A DNA stretch of 64,000 nucleotides, from the NCBI RefSeq assembly GCF_018320785.1, contig NC_054873.1, forward strand, positions 21,418,196 through 21,482,195, written 5' to 3'. A program made the position numbers and the translations under genes. The notes beneath the pieces are model-generated. The model searched no databases, was not told the origin of the DNA, and worked only from the letters and a program-made list of their open reading frames with translations. Shown piece after piece: positions 48,201 through 57,142 of this stretch (position 1 is the first letter of the stretch; every line of letters begins with the position of its first letter). This stretch comes from Cheilinus undulatus. Taxonomy: Eukaryota; Chordata; Actinopteri; Labriformes; Labridae.

Positions 48201-50888
48201 AAAAGGAGTATTATTTAATTACAACATAAGGTGGTTATACTGCAAAAATATTAAGATTTTTCAGTTAATTTTGGGCTCATTTTGAATTTTAATTACCACC
48301 TAAAAGCACGGACTGTATTGTCAGTGTTAAATTGGATGTAGAAATAACATGAAGGCATGAAGGTTTGTTTGGTTTTTTTGGTCCGTCCCAAGACCAATCG
48401 ATTAATTGATGATCTGGCGTGATTTTAGTCTACCAAGTTTTTCTTTGGTTGACTACAGCCCTAAACTTCACTAAATAAGCCAATAAATAAGTGCAAGTTT
48501 AGCAACATGAGCTTTAGCTAATGTAGCTAAAGTAAACGTAGCTACTAAGACAATGAACATACGTAGCTTACATAGCTGCTTTGTGAGCTTAACTTAGCTA
48601 CGGTTGCTGCATTGCCCTTTTATCTATAGCTAACATGAGCTTCAGCAAAGGTAGCTAAAGCAAACTTAACTACACAGATAAGGTAGATATGTAGTTTACA
48701 GATGCACTTTGTGAGCTTAGGTTAGCTCTGTGAGGCTACATAGCTCTGTTAGCCCAGAAGCTTCGTTAGCTATGTGGCTACCTTATCTACATAGTTTACA
48801 GAGTTACCGTAGCTATATAATCTATGCTGGCCACGTTAGAATGTTTTCATGAAGGACGAGCTTTTTTCCTGTAAGCAGACTGTTTACTCAGCTTTATGAA
48901 ACATTTTGTAATCAGGATTTGCAGATCAGGTTTTTAACTTTTGGTATCCTAACCATTACCTTAACCTGAAACGGAAGTTTATTCCAATTAATTTTAAAAG
49001 TTTTAGCGTGTATATCTGTTCTGAGATATACAGGATCTCAGATGAATGGTACTGAGAGTGCTATTGTTGCTAAAGTGAGGTATCCATGGCATTCAGGACC
49101 TTGCCCATGGTCCACCAAAAGTTACTAATCAGTATCAGCAGATATGAAAATTTCTGCCAATACTTACAACTGTTATATTTGGCCTAAATCAGCTGTAAAT
49201 ATGGATATAATGTATATGAATACATTGTGGAGTTGTTGGTAGTATTTCTGTAAAATTAATGTTGTCAGTGTATTTGTGTATGGGTTTTCCCTGCAATTTT
49301 TATACTTAAAAAACAATGAACTATCCAAAAATAGTTGCCTAGGAGTTCTATGTTTGTAGTAGAGGTATTGAAACATAATTTAATGTTTACTTGATCATAT
49401 CAAAGTTAAAACATCTGCTATCTTGACAGCTCTGCTTAAATGTGTCACGACAAGCAAGAAATCTAACCCCAAGCTTTCCTGGAACCTCCACTGCTTACGT
49501 AACAATCATACCCTGGCTGACTTTGTCTCAGACAGACGGTGTTTGACAACATGATGTTTTTTTCACCAGACGACACAACAGCTGGTTCTCACGACACCGT
49601 AGCAGGTATCTCCAGAACCCTCACCTCTTAAAGCTGAGTAAGACCTGAAACCCAACCTGGCAGACAGAGGGAGGCTTTCATGTCAGTCTGCTATCAGGGG
49701 GAGTCCGTGAAAGCGGTGCTTGTTTGGGCCTGTTACACATTAACTCTTTCTCATGAGCAGGTACACAGAGATATAGGATCACTGCTGCTGAACCAGGATT
49801 CAGCTCAGGTTCATCTGCTACAAATCTGCAGAGCAGCTGAACTGACAGATTCCCAGATGAGCAGAAGAGAATCAAGTCCAGAGGAATGCAGCAGGGATGA
49901 GCACACACACACACACAAACACCCAACACAGACAGAAACACACACAGAAGAAAGCAAAAGAAAGCTCACTCTTTCATAAGATAGTGAAAACTGCCTGATC
50001 TGAGTCACTTTGGCTTCCAGCAAAAGAACTAAAAAGAGAAAGTAACCTCTAAGCCAAAGGGAATTGTTTGTTGATAGAGAGATGATTATTATTTGTCTTT
50101 AGGACTAAAATTTGTTTGTTGTCCTTAATAATGTATGATAATCTGACGTCATCTAGCTTTCAACTCAGAAAACTTTGCAAAAGGTTCATGGGATGTAACC
50201 TTTGAACACTGCCTGGGGAAAGGTATTTATTTATTTATGATAAAAGGAGGCTCAATGTTTGGTGTAATTCCAATAAGGAAACACCTGTCTTGGTTATACT
50301 GAAATATTTTTAAAATACAAACAGGAATAAAACAGAGCAGATATGAGGAATTTCCAGTATTTGATGTTTTATAGCACAGTTCCTCACTGGAGCCCCTTGG
50401 AAAAAAAAGAAAAAAACCCTTTGTTTGGAGTAAAGCCAAAGAAAGCAGGGCTGGACGACTTAGCAGTCCGCTAGGGGCTTCAGTAATGTTTATAGCACGA
50501 ATAATTAACATGCTATTAAGCTATAAAGCTCAGAGAGTGGTCACACGCTGTCACCTGTAGCTGTACCTGACGTCAGGAGACGTAAGGTACTTTCAAAATG
50601 ACTTTTAAACTGTTAGCGCTCTTAACACAGAAATACTCTCAATAAGACAAGAGAAACTTGTTGGTGTTTACCTGACATGGCGTAGTTCGAGGCTGACCCA
50701 TTCTGACGCGGAAGTGTGGACTTCTCCGCGAGCCTCATCTGGACCTGCTGCTGCACGCGCCGCGCTCTGGACTGCTCGTCCGACATCGAACCCCCATTTC
50801 CCAAGCCGGACGGGAGCCCGTAGGTGGTGACCGAGGTGTTGGGCTGTAAAGCGGACAAGAAGACAGTATCTGAGGCCACGGTAGTCAT
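24720..50888 (-). CDS. pkp3: Plakophilin-3, complete, 13 coding exons
   Basis: On the minus strand, exons 50888-50672, 42113-42022, 41029-40308, 37583-37460, 35240-35036, 31519-31345, 30881-30764, 30671-30507, 30412-30230, 30146-29993, 27514-27319, 27173-27086 and 24761-24720 join in frame to 826 aa (human PKP3 is 797). The head domain (about 1-340) starts with FLSALQPNTS, matching the human LLSALQP start, and has a Gly-rich run at about 131-142. Armadillo repeats follow (about 345-810): DPELQVLGAAYIQHECYND, NQEVQRFATGATRNLIYEN, DDELRKNITGILWNLSS, EAEIFYNTTGCLRNLSS, GCFTPQSR, EAAAGALQNITAGDKRWASV, LRSLTGFLRNLSR, VVVNICGVLNNLV, SRAAATVLSNMFQYKKLHKQ. The end is KGFTKQDFADMTI, cognate to human KGYRKEDFLGP. 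PKP3 links desmosomal cadherins and desmoplakin at cell junctions and also has nuclear/cytoplasmic pools. It converges on sigirr. Confidence 0.98.
24762..27085 (-). other. pkp3: pkp3 intron 12 (2.3 kb)
   Basis: Apart from the AGCTA repeat (25.96-26.57 kb), this intron has AT-rich sequence with no in-phase exon. Short open frames at about 25.17-25.44 kb overlap on both strands and show no family resemblance. Confidence 0.6.
25960..26565 (+). repeat. AGCTA-rich dispersed repeat, plus copy (pkp3 intron 12)
   Basis: The head TTGGCATACCAAAATTTAAA...AAACCTGACC...CTGATTACAAAATTT leads into about 450 bp of degenerate GCTAAAGCTCACGTTGCTAA and TAGCTACGTAG motifs. The same head and array occur inverted at 48,450-48,970 in pkp3 intron 1. 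Confidence 0.7.
27174..27205 (-). promoter_or_regulatory. pkp3: pkp3 intron 11 acceptor with homopolymer T30 tract
   Basis: In the transcript sense, the acceptor of exon 12 is 30 consecutive T (A30 at 27176-27205 on +) followed directly by AG (27174-27175) and the exon. The polypyrimidine tract is thus a mononucleotide microsatellite. The exon is confirmed by the conserved peptide SRAAATVLSNMFQYKKLHKQ and by reading-frame continuity. Confidence 0.85.
27940..28455 (+). mobile_element. Decayed LINE endonuclease fragment (L2/CR1-like)
   Basis: With frameshifts and stops, the plus strand reads an apurinic-endonuclease domain: FLSNLVLI, then GDFNIPVDV (near 28,018), then THRVLINLL-like text, LDLVLAYGPEIN and ISDHFLITFNITLLDL (near 28,215-28,265). 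The order GDFN...LDLVL...SDH is diagnostic of non-LTR endonucleases. No reverse transcriptase part follows. It lies in pkp3 intron 10, opposite to the gene. Confidence 0.75.
29259..29811 (-). mobile_element. Copy C of TAACCT/CAGATGGAT element, perfect 9-bp duplication
   Basis: The 553-bp element runs from TAACCTGACACGCCAGATGG to CCATCTGCTTTGCAAGGTTA. It is flanked by AGTTATTCC on both sides (29250-29258, 29812-29820). Read on the minus strand, it has the candidate exon near 29,610 (start codon mutated to TTG, one frameshift) and the donor. It lies in pkp3 intron 10 about 180 bp from exon 10, in the same orientation as pkp3. Confidence 0.88.
31620..32860. repeat. Teleost dispersed repeat remnants (TTAGCTTAGCTTAGCATAAA ... 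TAAGCTAAGCTAACC ends)
   Basis: In pkp3 intron 5, TTTAGCTTAGCTTAGCATAA (about 31,650) and the opposed TTAAGCTAAGCTAACCTGCA (about 32,710, followed by AGACATTATAGAGATATTAG) look like the two inverted ends of one old fish element. AT-rich worn sequence lies between them. No coding frame was recognised. Confidence 0.5.
33470..33880 (-). repeat. Inverted copy of the CCATTTTTGCCACTTTT repeat
   Basis: AAAAGTGGCAAAAAAGTGGT and related units (33,540-33,665) are followed by a head with TTTTCAGCTCCAAAATGA, GATCCAACACACATGCATTG and GGGAGGGCCCATT. This matches the reverse complement of 10,490-10,720. Confidence 0.7.
33890..34150 (+). repeat. Dispersed repeat segment shared with 61.0-61.45 kb
   Basis: CATTTGCATTAAAGATGCAT, ACCAAAGTCAAG, AAGGCTATTTAGAGCTGGTT and TTTCATTTAGACC occur in the same order at 61,100-61,410. 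These are two copies of one unknown repeat in the same orientation, probably the continuation of the repeat at 33.47-33.88 kb. Confidence 0.55.
35418..35947 (-). mobile_element. Copy D of TAACCT/CAGATGGAT element, best preserved
   Basis: The 530-bp element is flanked by TCATTCCAG (35409-35417) and TCATTCTAG (35948-35956), a 9-bp duplication with one change. On the minus strand an intact candidate exon runs from the ATG at 35779 to a GTGAGT donor at 35696, encoding a peptide with [13 protein letters not shown] and SSLKEEQRTA. It lies in pkp3 intron 4. Confidence 0.88.
35697..35779 (-). pseudogene. Candidate 5' exon of the TAACCT element: RecQ-like N-terminal peptide
   Basis: This 83-nt reading frame (best of five copies) starts with ATG and ends at a good splice donor (CA|GTGAGT). 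Its end, SSLKEEQRTA, resembles the Q-motif region (LK.EQ..A) upstream of motif I in RecQ-family helicases. No Walker motif or second exon exists in the short elements, so this is a stranded exon. The helicase link is inference from about ten residues. Confidence 0.4.
36365..36640. repeat. Fish dispersed repeat (AAATCTGATTTTTTGC / CCGATTCAGACCACTTTCGT type)
   Basis: The motifs AAATCTGATTTTTTGCTCAT, ATCGAATCGGACATTTTTCA, GATCCGATTCAGACCACTTT and CTGCAGTGTGAACAAGCCAA form a pattern I recognise from inverted-repeat elements widespread in fish. It sits in pkp3 intron 4. No coding content. Confidence 0.55.
36715..36805 (+). repeat. Dispersed repeat fragment (second copy of 780-870)
   Basis: GCAGCCAGCCTCCGGTGGAC...ACTGCAGTTTTTCACAAT...GCATTGGCTTCCATTTTCA matches the segment at 780-870 with similar spacing. 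Confidence 0.55.
37584..40307 (-). other. pkp3: pkp3 intron 3 (2.7 kb)
   Basis: No additional exon was recognised. AT-rich sequence with a repeat at about 39.43-39.93 kb. Confidence 0.6.
39430..39930. repeat. Worn inverted-end fish repeat (GGCTTTTCCGCTACACTGAG)
   Basis: The left end reads TTTTCCGCTACACTGAGCAG...GACTCGGCAGGGCTC. The right end reads GATGGGAAAGTGATTCAGCATGG...TGGTTTGGATCAGCAC, with AGCC/GGCT-rich complementary stretches. The pattern resembles a common fish element with TTTTCCACTACA ends. Strongly diverged. Confidence 0.45.
41224..41402 (-). mobile_element. tRNA-derived SINE, minus strand (pkp3 intron 2)
   Basis: On the minus strand the copy begins near AGGTGTCCGTTAAGAGTGCT, with an A-box-like GGTTTGAGCAGG stretch and a B box GAATCAAATCC (41314-41324). 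The tail CTTCCCC...TTTCCTGTCTCTC ends near 41,224. Arrangement and tail match tRNA-headed fish SINEs. Confidence 0.65.
44238..44700. mobile_element. hAT-like non-autonomous element (ACTGGGCAATTAAT ends)
   Basis: The left end GGACTGGGCAATTAATCAAA...TTTAGATTAAATC and the right end AACGCAATTAGA...TTTTCCCAGCTCT are imperfect inverted repeats (CTGGG core). A worn interior of about 460 bp has no frame. The layout resembles fish repeats related to hAT. It directly neighbours the element at 44,723. Confidence 0.55.
44723..45283. mobile_element. hAT-like element with perfect 8-bp duplication and ACTAAAACTAAA array
   Basis: The termini CAAGGCTATTATAG and (reverse complement of the right end) CAAGGTTATAATGG are inverted repeats. 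GTCAATAC flanks both sides exactly (44715-44722, 45284-45291). An 8-bp duplication with a CA-initial terminus is the hAT signature. The interior is largely degenerate TAAAACTAAC-type units on one strand, with a short nonrepetitive core (about 44.88-45.10 kb). No transposase. It lies in pkp3 intron 1. Confidence 0.8.
47800..48475 (+). mobile_element. hAT-derived fragment with BED-finger start
   Basis: At 48,163 an ATG opens MSKKSAVWQHFVKKEYYL, resembling the start of the BED zinc finger of hAT transposases, before the frame closes. Flanking sequence ends at TTGACTACAGCCCTAA (about 48,468), a common hAT-like fish terminus. The left part repeats GGTCAATTAATTGGTCGATG. Internally deleted. Confidence 0.5.
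48450..48970 (-). repeat. AGCTA-rich dispersed repeat, inverted copy (pkp3 intron 1)
   Basis: Degenerate GTAGCTAAAGTAAACGTAGC units are followed by AAGGACGAGCTTTTTTCCTG, GCAGACTGTTTACTC, TTTTGTAATCAGGATTTGCA and AGGTTTTTAACTTTTGGTAT. This is the reverse complement order of 25,960-26,565. Confidence 0.7.
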
Positions 50889-51063
50889 GGTGAGAAGTGA
50901 AGAAGACGAGAGACGCGGTGAGGGCGTCCGGACAGGACAGTAGTGAGGGCTGTTTGCGCAGCCGATAGTATCTGGAAGGACAACTCAGCGCGAGCTCAGC
51001 TGCTCTACAGCACGAGGAGGAGGAGCCTTGCGAGCTGAAATTAAACTACCTGACCCACAGGTG
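50660..51063 (-). promoter_or_regulatory. pkp3: CpG-rich first exon and putative pkp3 promoter with E-box
   Basis: GC and CpG density rises sharply from about 50,680 to 51,030, over exon 1 and the sequence just upstream of the pkp3 start at 50888. A CAGGTG E-box lies at 51058-51063, and another (CACCTG) at 50552-50557 in intron 1. Mammalian PKP3 is reported to be repressed by ZEB1 through E-boxes of this type. The transcription start is not visible. Confidence 0.4.
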
Positions 51064-53157
51064 GTGCTTCTTCTGCTTTGTTTGTTTTTTAGGACATGAT
51101 GCCCCTCTAACGTTGCATGACTATCTCACCCCTGTAAAAATCCTCTTGAATTTACATTCTTTAAAGTCCAGCGCCTCACAAAACTAACATTTTTTTCTGC
51201 TCTTTGCTCTGATTTACAGTTAGGCACTCTTGTCTTAACATGCCCTGTTTCCTTCAAGAGCCTCAAGATGAAGTTCTCTTTTAGGAAAGAATCACAGAGC
51301 TCGTTAGTCACATTGCTGTCTGCTGTGGAACCCTAGTTATGCCACTAATAAAATAATATATGATATTAGATATATTATAAGAAAAAATTAGTCGCTGTAA
51401 TCTGGATAGCAGTCATAATTGTCAAGAAAGAAAGTCATAATGTTTAGATGAAAAGCCACAGTTATGGGAAAAAATGTCAAAATTATTTGATTAAAAACCC
51501 TAATTATGAGGAAAACAAGTCTTAATTATTATCTCATATCACTAACTTTTTCCCTCAAAGTTCTGCCTTTATTTTTTATAGTTTTTAATTTCAATAATAT
51601 TTTTTACTATATCTCAGTTCTCGATGATAAGGCTTCTCCTTATCATTTCTTAACTTTCTTTTGTTCTCTTTAATTCTGCTTTAATACAGCCTTAAATCTT
51701 GAATAAAATGTTATTTTTCTCCACTCAAATCTTGTGTTCTACTCTTCACTTCAGAGGAAAAACGTTTTTAAGGTTTTTTTTTCTCTTGTAGAATAAAAAA
51801 CAAAAAAAGAAAAAAGTATTTGTCATAACTCATCTTGTAAAAATATGATTACATTATTACAGAAAAAAAAAACAACTGTATAAAGCAGTTAGCTCCTCCA
51901 ACAGTAAAATGGAAAATAATACCAACATTAAAAGGTGCTATCATCTAAAGCATTGTATTTATAATATCAAAATGAAACAATATTTTATCATAAATCAATA
52001 ATTTAGTCTTTACTGTGAGTGCTTCTTGATTACTTAAATAGGCTAAACCTCTCTAATTATATACAGTATCTTAACTTTGCTAAAGTTGTCATTGCAGATC
52101 TTTAACTTGAAACAGTATTTTTTTTCTATTGTATTATTATTCCTATCAATTTTTTAAATTCTGTTTAAAATCTTGGAGAGGGAATTTGCTTTGTAAGTAC
52201 AAAATGAGGATTTTAATCCATCTTATGTGGGCCAATGCGGCTACTGTGTTGAAAAAATACAACATTCATCTAAATCTTTTTAAAGCATGAAAGAGTGAAA
52301 GTGAGTGTGTGATCTAACTGGATGAAATACTGTAGCTGTTAGTCATTCATTTGCGTGTAAGAGCCTGTGATTAAAGTCAGAGGAGTTAAACAGAAGGCAA
52401 TAATGAGGTCAGACTTTCTGTATGTAGTTAGTCATTTATCTAGAATACACCAGTACTACGATGACACGGATCATCCAGTGTTACAACACCGCTGTCTACA
52501 GTGGTGGGATCTAACCAAATACATAAACACAAGCTATTAAATAATTTCAGATTATTATAGATTAGCCATACTTTTATCCAAAGTGATTTTATTCATATTC
52601 AAGAGTGTTCACAATGTGGGTGGTCCTTTAAACTAAACCTAGACCTCATAGTGATTTCATGACCTGCACTAAAGGAGAAGAACCTCTGACAACTTTACAG
52701 GGAACTTTTGATCCCCACAATAACTTGTTGAGGTACTTTACCATACCACAAAGAGGCGAATGTTAGCCAGAAGGCTGGCACCAATGTTACTGATCCAACA
52801 CACATGTGTTGATATAAATGAATCAACATCTATGGAGGGTCCATTTACTGGGCTGTTCTAGTGTCCAATCATTTCTGTCAGCAGCCTGCATGCATCCATA
52901 AGGTTTATTTTAATCTGTGATTATGAGTCAATTTCTCATTTGATAAAGTACCTTGTTGTCACAAGAAAAACACCACTGTTACCTTAAGATGAAAGGTTAA
53001 CTTAGTACAAATCTTATAGCTAACCCTTTAGCTGTCATTACAGGAAACTGGAAAAAACATCAAATGTATGGATGAATTTTTTCTTAGGGCTTCCATATAT
53101 TTAATGTTAGCCATTATACTGTCATTGTATTGACCTAAATAATATTTTCGATTTGAC
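51064..53157. other. Intergenic region upstream of pkp3, no gene seen
   Basis: AT-rich sequence (notably 51.3-52.2 kb) without exon-like frames. The segment 52,740-52,910 (GATCCAACACACATGTGTTG, GGAGGGTCCATTTACTGGGC) is a third, short copy of the repeat head at 33.73-33.87 kb. The human neighbour on this side, B4GALNT4, was looked for and not recognised. Confidence 0.55.
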
Positions 53158-53456
53158 TACAGACACGTCAGTACATGACTTTTGTCGTTTTAAAAAAAAA
53201 ACAACAACAACTCAATGCTGTTCTTTGTTCTTCTTTTAACAAAGAAATGTCATCAAGTTCTGATAAAACCGTTGCTTTAGCAGCATCCACGCTTATGTTG
53301 TCCTCCATAATTGCAACAGTCTCTTGTTGCTGCTTGCCTACGTCACGACTTGCCGCACCCGAAAGTACTGCCCCTCGTCGCTGATTGAAGTTTTGCAAGA
53401 TGGATTCGCCAGTGAGAAACACAGAAACGTGCTTATCCATCTACTTTGCAAGGTTA
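53158..53456 (-). mobile_element. Copy E of TAACCT/CAGATGGAT element, 5'-truncated
   Basis: On the minus strand it starts at the intact TAACCTTGCAAAGTAGATGG terminus (53456). It carries an open candidate exon from 53,314 ([15 protein letters not shown]...LKEEQRTA) with the donor, then stops abruptly near 53,158, lacking the other half. A short internal deletion removes GGTCCTGTCAC-type sequence present in copies C and D. Confidence 0.75.
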
Positions 53457-56400
53457 ACTCAAAACTACTTTTGGTAAAACCACCCGAGGTAACACCATCA
53501 TCAATTGTGCGTTGTGGTTGCCTCCCACAGGCAGGGTTCCTCTAACTGAGTCAGTAACTTCATTCATGGTGCACAAGGGTCTAATGCCCAAAGGCATCCT
53601 GGGAAAACTGCAAATTTAGGGATAATTTTCAAATAGCTTGTAAAATGACAAAAAAAAAAATACTTAGAATAATTGAGTACTGTTAACTTAAAACTAAAAC
53701 TGTGTTCTATTAGCTGAAATAGCTACTTTGGATTTTTCAGTTAACACAACTCCTTTTTAACAGTCTTTGGTGATCAGTTTTAAAGTGTGTGTGTGATATT
53801 TTAAGGATGTTTAGCCGAGGCTAATAGTCCTACTTCTGTTTCTCATTTCTTCTTTATGTAGCTAAATTTTCACCAAATTAAAGAAAAAAAAAACACTGAG
53901 TTTATAGGAAAGAGCTATACAGGCAATAATTTAAAATGCATTCTTGTGTAACAACAACACAACTTTAAAAAGTACAATATCATGAACACCTTTGTGACAC
54001 GATGAAATGTAACTCAAGATACCATCTGACAAAACCTTGTTTTAGGGTAAAAAATATATCCCTAAACCTTCTGTTTAGTAAACAAAGCACTTATTTCTTA
54101 TCTTAGCATATGGTCATGTCAACCTCTCCCTTTTTAACATCCAAATATGTTTTCACATTTATTTTGTATGATTTACTGTGAAATTACTTTATTACCCTTT
54201 TGTGCAACCACTGGATAATGCGGTCCCTTTAAAATAAGATTTAATATATATTTTTACTTTAAGTCACAGTGTGCAGTGAAGCCCTTTGAGCTCAGAGTAG
54301 TTTGAGAGCTTTCTTCTGACAAATTGGCTTTAAGTGATTGTAAGCTCAATTTGGTGAATGACATGACGCTTGGATGAATAGAGGACTGTTACAGGGTGTG
54401 GCACATCACAGGCTATTATTATGTTGGAGCCACACCTCAGTTTTATCAGGTTTGTTTTATTTGAGCTTATGACTCACGGCAGTGATATGAAAGCACTATG
54501 AATCATGGGTAAATGCTACATGTCTGTCTACCTTTGCGGTTGAAGGTTAAAAAATGAACTGCTGGAGCGGATTGCTTTCTAATAGGATCAAATTATCTAA
54601 AACATTCACTGTTCAAATTAGTTAATGTACAAGATTTCTGCCTGACTACTCTCTTTTGTTTTGCTGCGTTTGATCAGAAAACAAGAAATGAGCTGTAGTC
54701 TGTCTGAGGGTTATGTACTCAGCTTAACATTTACAGAATTTGTAGAATCAAGTCAATCAATCAAACAGATTTACACTCTACATGATATAGTACAATATCT
54801 GCGGGAGCGACTTCCTCCTTTATCCTTAAACCTGAGAAAAAAAATTCTTCCTTGTCTAAGCAAGTTAAAAACAATCACAGCTTCACTTTTCAAACACTTA
54901 ATCCAGCTCATAAACTTCTCTAGAAAATTATTTTCATTGATCAATCTATAAAGCAATTATTGTGTGATCAAGTGGATAAATTATCTCAAAGAGTGTCATA
55001 CATTTGGACTCACCATTACCATTGAAGTGTGATTGATGTTGCTGTAGGGTTGTATCCTCTTCAAAGTGGTGAACCTGCTCGTCTGTGCAGGTGTTCCTAT
55101 CTGGTGGGAAATTAGAAAGAATCAAAAGTTATAGTCGCAGACTACGCCCTGAAATGATCACTGCAGGTACATGCAGGGCAAATCAAAAACAAAGAGATGA
55201 GTCAAAGGAGGGAATGACACCACAGGGTGTGTACAGCCACACATGGCAGACAGTCTCACACAGGATGGGGCTCATTAAGATGTTTAGTTTTTACTGAGAT
55301 GGATGGTCTTAAAGGGCAGTGAAGGGAAGTTTATAACATTTGCTGTAAACTTATTAAAGCGTATGTTAATGAATGATAAAGCTAATATTTATACTATACT
55401 ACAGCATATCTCTGGTGACTGAGTCAGCAAATCAACATCAACTGTTTGTCTTGCTCAGAGGGACAGATATCAGCCTTAGGTTATTGACTCAGGGTAATGT
55501 GTGTCTGTGTGTGTGCAAATGTGCGTCAGAGAGAGTGATTGCATGAGAGCGAGAGTGACAACCTTGTTCTTCCTGCTGTCTCGTTCATAAGGGTTCAACT
55601 GTCTGTCTGTGTAAAACCAAGCATATAGACACCAATAAAGGGAAAATGGAGTAATGGATATAATAGACTTTAAGGAGTTAGAATGAAAAATGTTCACATA
55701 GAAAAATATTCAAGCATCTACTAGAGTTATAGAGAAAAAAAAACAGTCATGTAAAAAAACGAATCCATGGACACTCAAACAAATCCCACTTTTCTGTAAA
55801 AAAACGGTTCCTACTGTGTTTTGTTCATGTAGACTGAAGGAGGTGTTGTAGCTTCCTGCCTCTCTGGACCTCCACTGATAAGACACAACTGAACACAATA
55901 GCATACAGTAGTCTACTTACAGTCATAGGTAACCATTATAGTAGGCCTGTCAAAGTGATTTACATCGTATTACATAAGCAAAACAGTTAGAAGGCTGTAT
56001 GTGGATGGCAGATATTCACAAATGAACACCTTAAAATCATCTGATTATCCTGATTTTACAAAGAACCCTGCATATTAAGACATTCACACCTTATGAGATT
56101 AACATATGTTTTTATGTGTATATTGTACAAAGACATAGATTTCTACATTTTCGGGAAACTAAAAGAATAGGTTCACATGTAGGCTACCATTGCAAAATAC
56201 ATTCTGGGTAGTGATTTGAAGTGGTTGTATTGCTCTTCTTTCTCTGGTGTGGGATTCTTGAAGCCTCATCATTTTGACTTGAATGCAGTTCTGGTGAAGA
56301 GGTCATTAAGGAGGAGGTTACTGTTCGGAAAGATGTGGGAAGAAGAACAATGCAACCATCTGACGTTACTTCCCAGGGTGCACAACAACGGCACAACATC

Positions 56401-56860
56401 CAGAAATGCAATGTGTTTCTTTGTACTAAAGACAATAATATTAATCCAATATAGTAAGTGTGCTGTAATGTGAAATATTCTCTTTAAGTTCCCTTTGATC
56501 AAGTGATGTCAATATGTCTCAATACACAGGCTTCCTTTTAAGAATTTATATTTCTATCAAGAATGAAATAGTATTTTCAGTGAATGTTGTCCCCTCCCCA
56601 TTTCTACTTACTAGACTTTTAACTTACTTTTCTAATAGTTTATTTGACAGGGGCCATGCAAAACAAAACAGTCAAGCCAGAGTTAGCTATAAAGCTAAGT
56701 TATATCTGTGGTCCCTGGGCAGGAAGATCAACTGTTATATACTATACACCCACTGTTACACATATTAAAACCACATATTTGGAATCACTATTTACCTCAT
56801 ATAAATGTATCCTCAACAGGTAGCATATCATACCCTATCAGATTGTCTCTTGTTGTAGCT
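53457..56860. other. Intergenic, no gene recognised
   Basis: Contains scattered short frames (the longest about 96 codons at 54,661) with no domain, no splice context and AT-biased composition, and a GT-rich microsatellite-like stretch near 55,498-55,525. Nothing else could be supported. Confidence 0.5.
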
Positions 56861-56864
56861 CAGC

Positions 56865-57108
56865 GTACTGTACTGTATATCATAGCCTATCACACAGTAT
56901 TGCATCGTGTTGTGTTGTACCGTGTCATTTAGTCTTGTGCAGTATTGTATGATGTTTTATTGCATTGTGACATTTCATATAATAAAGTTTAATAAAGAAT
57001 CCAGTCAGATTAAATTCCACTGTACCATTTTTTATTGTATCATATCAAATAGTGTTGTATCATATTGTATTGTATTGGATAGTACTGTACTGCTTTCTAT
57101 CATATCAA

Positions 57109-57142
<34 letters not shown>

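Larger units (their letters stand above)
42114..50671 (-). other. pkp3: pkp3 intron 1 (8.6 kb)
   Basis: This is the largest pkp3 intron. It contains the mobile elements at 44.24-45.28, 47.8-48.5 and 48.45-48.97 kb, and a short CA-repeat near 49,898. No further plakophilin exon is needed: the exon 1 and 2 phases join directly (GAC codon). Confidence 0.7.

Noticed and set aside
54661-54951. 96-codon plus-strand frame as a gene
   Set aside because: No domain, no splice context or homologue recognised, and AT-rich composition; consistent with chance.
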